From assembly GCA_025769875.1 (NCBI GenBank), contig JAGFNK010000432.1, positions 1-44,201 on the forward strand: a stretch of DNA of 44,201 nucleotides. Reading direction: 5' to 3'. This document shows, in pieces, positions 41,621 to 44,201 of this stretch (position 1 is its first letter; each line of letters opens with the position of its first letter). Made by a program: the position numbers and the translations under genes. The notes under the pieces were generated by a model, which did no database searches, was not told the DNA's origin, and saw only the letters and a list, made by a program, of their open reading frames with translations. Source of the DNA: Russula earlei. Taxonomy: Eukaryota > Basidiomycota > Agaricomycetes > Russulales > Russulaceae.

Positions 41621-42490
41621 AAGCGAAGCGGAGGCCTGATTGGCCCCTCTGGGAGCAGGCCATCAAAGAGGAACTCGCTACACTAAAAACTGCAGGCACT
41701 TGGCGACTCGAAGAACCACCCCCAGGAGCCAACATCATTGGTTCCAAATGGGTCTTCAAGGCCAAAAAGGACGCAGCCAGCAACATCGCGTGCTACAAGG
41801 CACGGCTTGTCGCCCAAGGATTCAGCCAAATCGGAGGTATTGACTACGACAATACTTATGCACCAGTAGCCCCGTCTTGTGTCAGTTGCACGCCATCATA
41901 GCCATGGCAAATCGCCTTCGTCTTGAGCTCCACCAGGTCGATATCAAAGGGGCCTACCTTAATGGTGTGCTCAACAACCAAGAAATTCTGTACATGCAAC
42001 ACCCCCCGGGCTACCGAGACCCGGGGGCAGGCACTCGCGTCCTACGTCTCGTGAAGACACTTTATGGGCTCAAACAATCTGGGAGGCGTTGGTACCAGAA
42101 ACTCTCCTCCATTTTTGCCTCACTCAGTTTCAAACAGTGCTCTGTTGATCAAGCCATGTTTTACAAGTCCAGACAAGCCAGGCACAACATAATGGTCATT
42201 GCCGTGCATGTTGACAATTGCACAATCACGGCGAGCAGCGAGCAACTTGTGACTGAGTTCAAAGATGGCCTGCGTGAGCATGTCGAGGTCACTGACCTGG
42301 GCAAGCTCCATTGGATGCTCGGTATTGAGATCCAACACAACCACGCGGGCGGCACCATCCACATGTCGCAGCAAGCATATATTGACTCGATCCTTCGTCG
42401 CTATCATTTAGACGAGCTCAAACCACTCTCCACACCCATGGACATACAGTCCCGCCTCATGTGTGAGCAGTCGCCCCACAAGCGCAGCTG
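41621..42490 (+). pseudogene. Z reverse transcriptase
   Basis: WPLWEQAIKEELATLKTAGT, GSKWVFKAKKDA, KARLVAQGFSQIGGIDYDN and TYAPVA; a frame change at about 41880; ANRLRLELHQVDIKGAYLNG, LVKTLYGLKQSGRRWYQKL. The catalytic box reads HVDN (42207-42218) instead of YVDD; the second Asp is Asn (AAT, from GAC or GAT, CpG to CpA at the first base). GKLHWMLGIEIQ and QQAYIDSILRRYHL follow. Confidence 0.92.
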
Positions 42491-43140
42491 AGTCTGCTGC
42501 CATGTGGGATGTACCATACCGCGAGGCTGTCGGCACCCTCAATTGGGCCACACTTTCCACGCGTCCAGACATTGCTTTCGCAGTGGCCACCGTAGCACGG
42601 TTAGCCACAAACCCAGGCCCAGCGCACTGGCATGCAGTCAAGCGAATTTACCGTTACTTGTCTGGCACACACGACTTGTGGCTCACTTACGGCGAAACAA
42701 AGCACGTCCTCGAAGGATATGCGGATGCGGATGGCAGCATGGCCGAGGATCGGTGCGCCATCTCAGGCTACGCATTCCTCATCAATGGGGGTGCTGTCTC
42801 TTGGTCCTCAAAGCGCCAGGAGATCATTTCGCTCTCGACCACAGAGAGTGAATACGTTGCGGCCACTCACGGGATGAAGGAAGCGCTATGGCTGCGCAGC
42901 CTTATCTCAGAAGTCTTTGGCCCCCTCTCTAACGCCACCACCCTTTTCTCCGACAATCAGTCAGCTATCGCGCTCGCCGCGACCATCAGTATCACGCCGG
43001 ACCAAACACATCGACGTCCGGTACCACTGGATTCGATGGGTCATCGAGCAAGGCTCTGCGCGACTCGTGTATTGCCCAACAGATGACATGCTCGCCGACG
43101 CGCTCACCAAGGCGCTCCCTTTGAAGGTCAAACACTTTGC
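42491..43140 (+). pseudogene. Z RNase H
   Basis: YREAVGTLNWATLSTRPDIA, HWHAVKRIYRYLSGTHDLWL, EGYADADGSM with the first Asp, WSSKRQEIISLSTTESEYVA with Glu, LFSDNQSAIALA; a one-base shift near 43000, then RRTKHIDVRYHWIRWVIEQG and LADALTKALPLKVKHFASGL. Apart from the shift the domain is well kept. Confidence 0.92.
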
Positions 43141-43164
43141 GTCAGGACTCGGCCTGTCCACAAA

Positions 43165-43175
43165 GCGAGGGGGAG
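43165..43175 (+). promoter_or_regulatory. Z polypurine tract
   Basis: GCGAGGGGGAG directly before the 3' LTR, the usual copia plus-strand primer. Confidence 0.8.
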
Positions 43176-43708
43176 TGTTGTAAAATTCCTGAGCGCGAGT
43201 GAACTCGATCGAGCGCACGAGAACGAGTGAGTTGTCCCCTCAGTCGATACATATACCCGTGCCATTAGGCCACCCTAAGTGGATCTAGCTATTTACAACA
43301 ATTAGTACCTAGACTAATTAACTAGTCTGGATGTCTATTGGCTCGATCATTGTCCCGTTTCTTGCATACCCTTCGTCCGCGGACTTACAGAATCCGCACC
43401 TGTTTCCTACTTATATGAGTAGACAAAATACTTACCTTCCCTCAGTGATCGCTTACGCCGCGAGTCACTGAGGTACGTTCCTTTAGCTACCCTTTTCTTA
43501 CGTTCCATAAGAGCTCATACCTGGATAGCACAGTCATTGCTTATTCAGGTAATATATCTTCAGTGATCGCTTACGCGCGAGTCACTGAGCACAGTCATTG
43601 CTTATTCAGCGACCCTCGCGAGTGCGAACGTGTAGGCCTCCCTTCGGCGGCACTCACTCACAAAAAAACTGTCTTCTCCACTCTCGTTAAAAAAACATAG
43701 TTTCTCCA
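43176..43708 (+). repeat. Z 3' LTR
   Basis: 533 bases, TGTTGTAAAATTCCTGAGC to AGTTTCTCCA (terminal ACA changed to CCA). Followed by target copy CCTGG. Confidence 0.92.
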
Positions 43709-43713
43709 CCTGG

Positions 43714-44201
43714 ACAACTTTCCAGAGGACTTTTATCACTCACAGCAGCCAATTCATGGGGGAGATCAGCCTATGTCTTCTGTCTTGCCTTCTGTTCACT
43801 CCCCTTCGCCTCCATCATCTCCCATGTTCCACACTGCTCATCCAGGCCCTCCCAGAACACCATCTCCATCACCCACACCTCCTCCGTCATCCCAGCTGCC
43901 CCTCGTTGCTCTCAGCACCTTAGGCGACCTAGGGAAGAGTGGCTACCTGAGCAATGGGTCGTGCCACAGCACTACAGGCAGATCAGAGACCCCACCATCC
44001 AGCTGTCCCCTCATCAGACGAAGATGAGAGTGACTCAGATGATCCACGCGACCCCTGAATGTGCACTCAGCCTCTGTGATTGAGCCACACTCCTACTCAC
44101 AGTCCCAGAGATTGCCCTGACGCCGATCTGTGGCATAAGGCATGCGAAGAGGAGATGGAGGCCCACAGAGTCAATGGCACTTGGGAAATTGTCACATTGC
44201 C
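43714..44201 (+). pseudogene. Y linker and start of RT, continues past the window
   Basis: LDNFPEDFYHSQQPIHGGD, a Pro/Ser-rich stretch (PPSSPMFHTAHPGPP), then DADLWHKACEEEMEAHRVNG and TWEIVTLP at the right edge, the first conserved block of copia RT (W..A...E...H..N.TW). This is the Y polyprotein beyond Z. It is one base out of frame with the part before Z. Confidence 0.8.

Larger units (their letters stand above)
38119..43708 (+). mobile_element. Z: complete Ty1/copia element inside Y
   Basis: Two LTRs (38119-38659 and 43176-43708) in the same orientation, flanked by CCTGG (38114-38118 and 43709-43713), with primer site, gag, zinc knuckle, protease, integrase, RT, RNase H and polypurine tract. 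It is 5590 bases long, the youngest large insertion in the stack. Frame breaks and catalytic changes make it inactive. Base composition is more GC-rich than that of X or G. Confidence 0.95.
36245..44201 (+). mobile_element. Y: Ty1/copia element, interrupted by Z, runs off the window
   Basis: Y has a short 5' LTR (36245-36461), half-tRNA primer site, protease, integrase (to 38118), then element Z, then its linker and the first part of RT (43714-44201). Gag capsid is missing: only about 100 bases lie between the primer site and the protease frame, so an internal deletion is likely. Confidence 0.85.

Overview
The window reads as transposon-packed chromatin of a basidiomycete fungus, most likely an Agaricomycete. 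The basis is a decayed FunK1-type protein kinase (about 5.7-8.1 kb), a relic of the agaric F-box/leucine-rich type (about 4.2-5.3 kb), a BED-finger/hAT fragment, Tf1/sushi-like chromoviruses, Ty1/copia elements with half-tRNA(iMet) primer sites and a Tad-like LINE. I cannot name the species. I see no intact host gene, rRNA, tRNA or CRISPR.

Left part (1-18.6 kb). A DNA transposon with ~350-bp terminal inverted repeats (T1, 37-3264) sits in the leader of a reverse-strand gypsy element (G2, 5' LTR 3342-4167). That LTR abuts the 5' end of the F-box relic. The FunK1 pseudogene follows, then AT-rich spacer with hairpins (T2). Next come a gypsy gag/protease fragment, a reverse-strand LINE (10483-14395) and a reverse-strand gypsy pol fragment (H). 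H was hit by solo LTRs L2 (5-bp duplication ACCTT) and K (GAAC); K was itself hit by solo LTR A. An LTR scrap (F) and the BED/hAT fragment close this part.

Right part (18.6 kb to the end) is one nested stack. The outer copia element X starts at 18639 and does not end in the window. It holds a MITE (M1), a solo LTR (W, TTTGG) and a 12.4-kb Ty3 chromovirus G (21176-33541, GTGCC). It also holds a chimeric LTR (E) replacing its integrase and most of its RT, a solo LTR of its own family (GCTCC) and, in its 3' LTR, copia element Y. Y contains a complete copia element Z (38119-43708, CCTGG) and resumes at 43714. G carries MITE M2, TIR element T3, a solo LTR of its own family (C, TTTGA) and solo LTR L3 (GTCCT). 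Many junctions are confirmed twice: by the target-site duplication, and by a reading frame or family motif that closes when the insert is taken out on paper.

Three points stand out. (1) G has about 3 kb of unrecognised coding sequence (ORF0) between its 5' LTR and gag, an architecture recalling plant Ogre elements. (2) G and G2 both carry a 10-base match between the putative primer-binding site next to the LTR and the reverse complement of the predicted transcript 5' end, which suggests Tf1-type self-priming. (3) The lesions are strongly biased to CpG to TpG/CpA changes, including CGA to TGA stops and loss of protease, integrase and RT catalytic residues in several unrelated elements. This suggests methylation-linked mutation has silenced the region.
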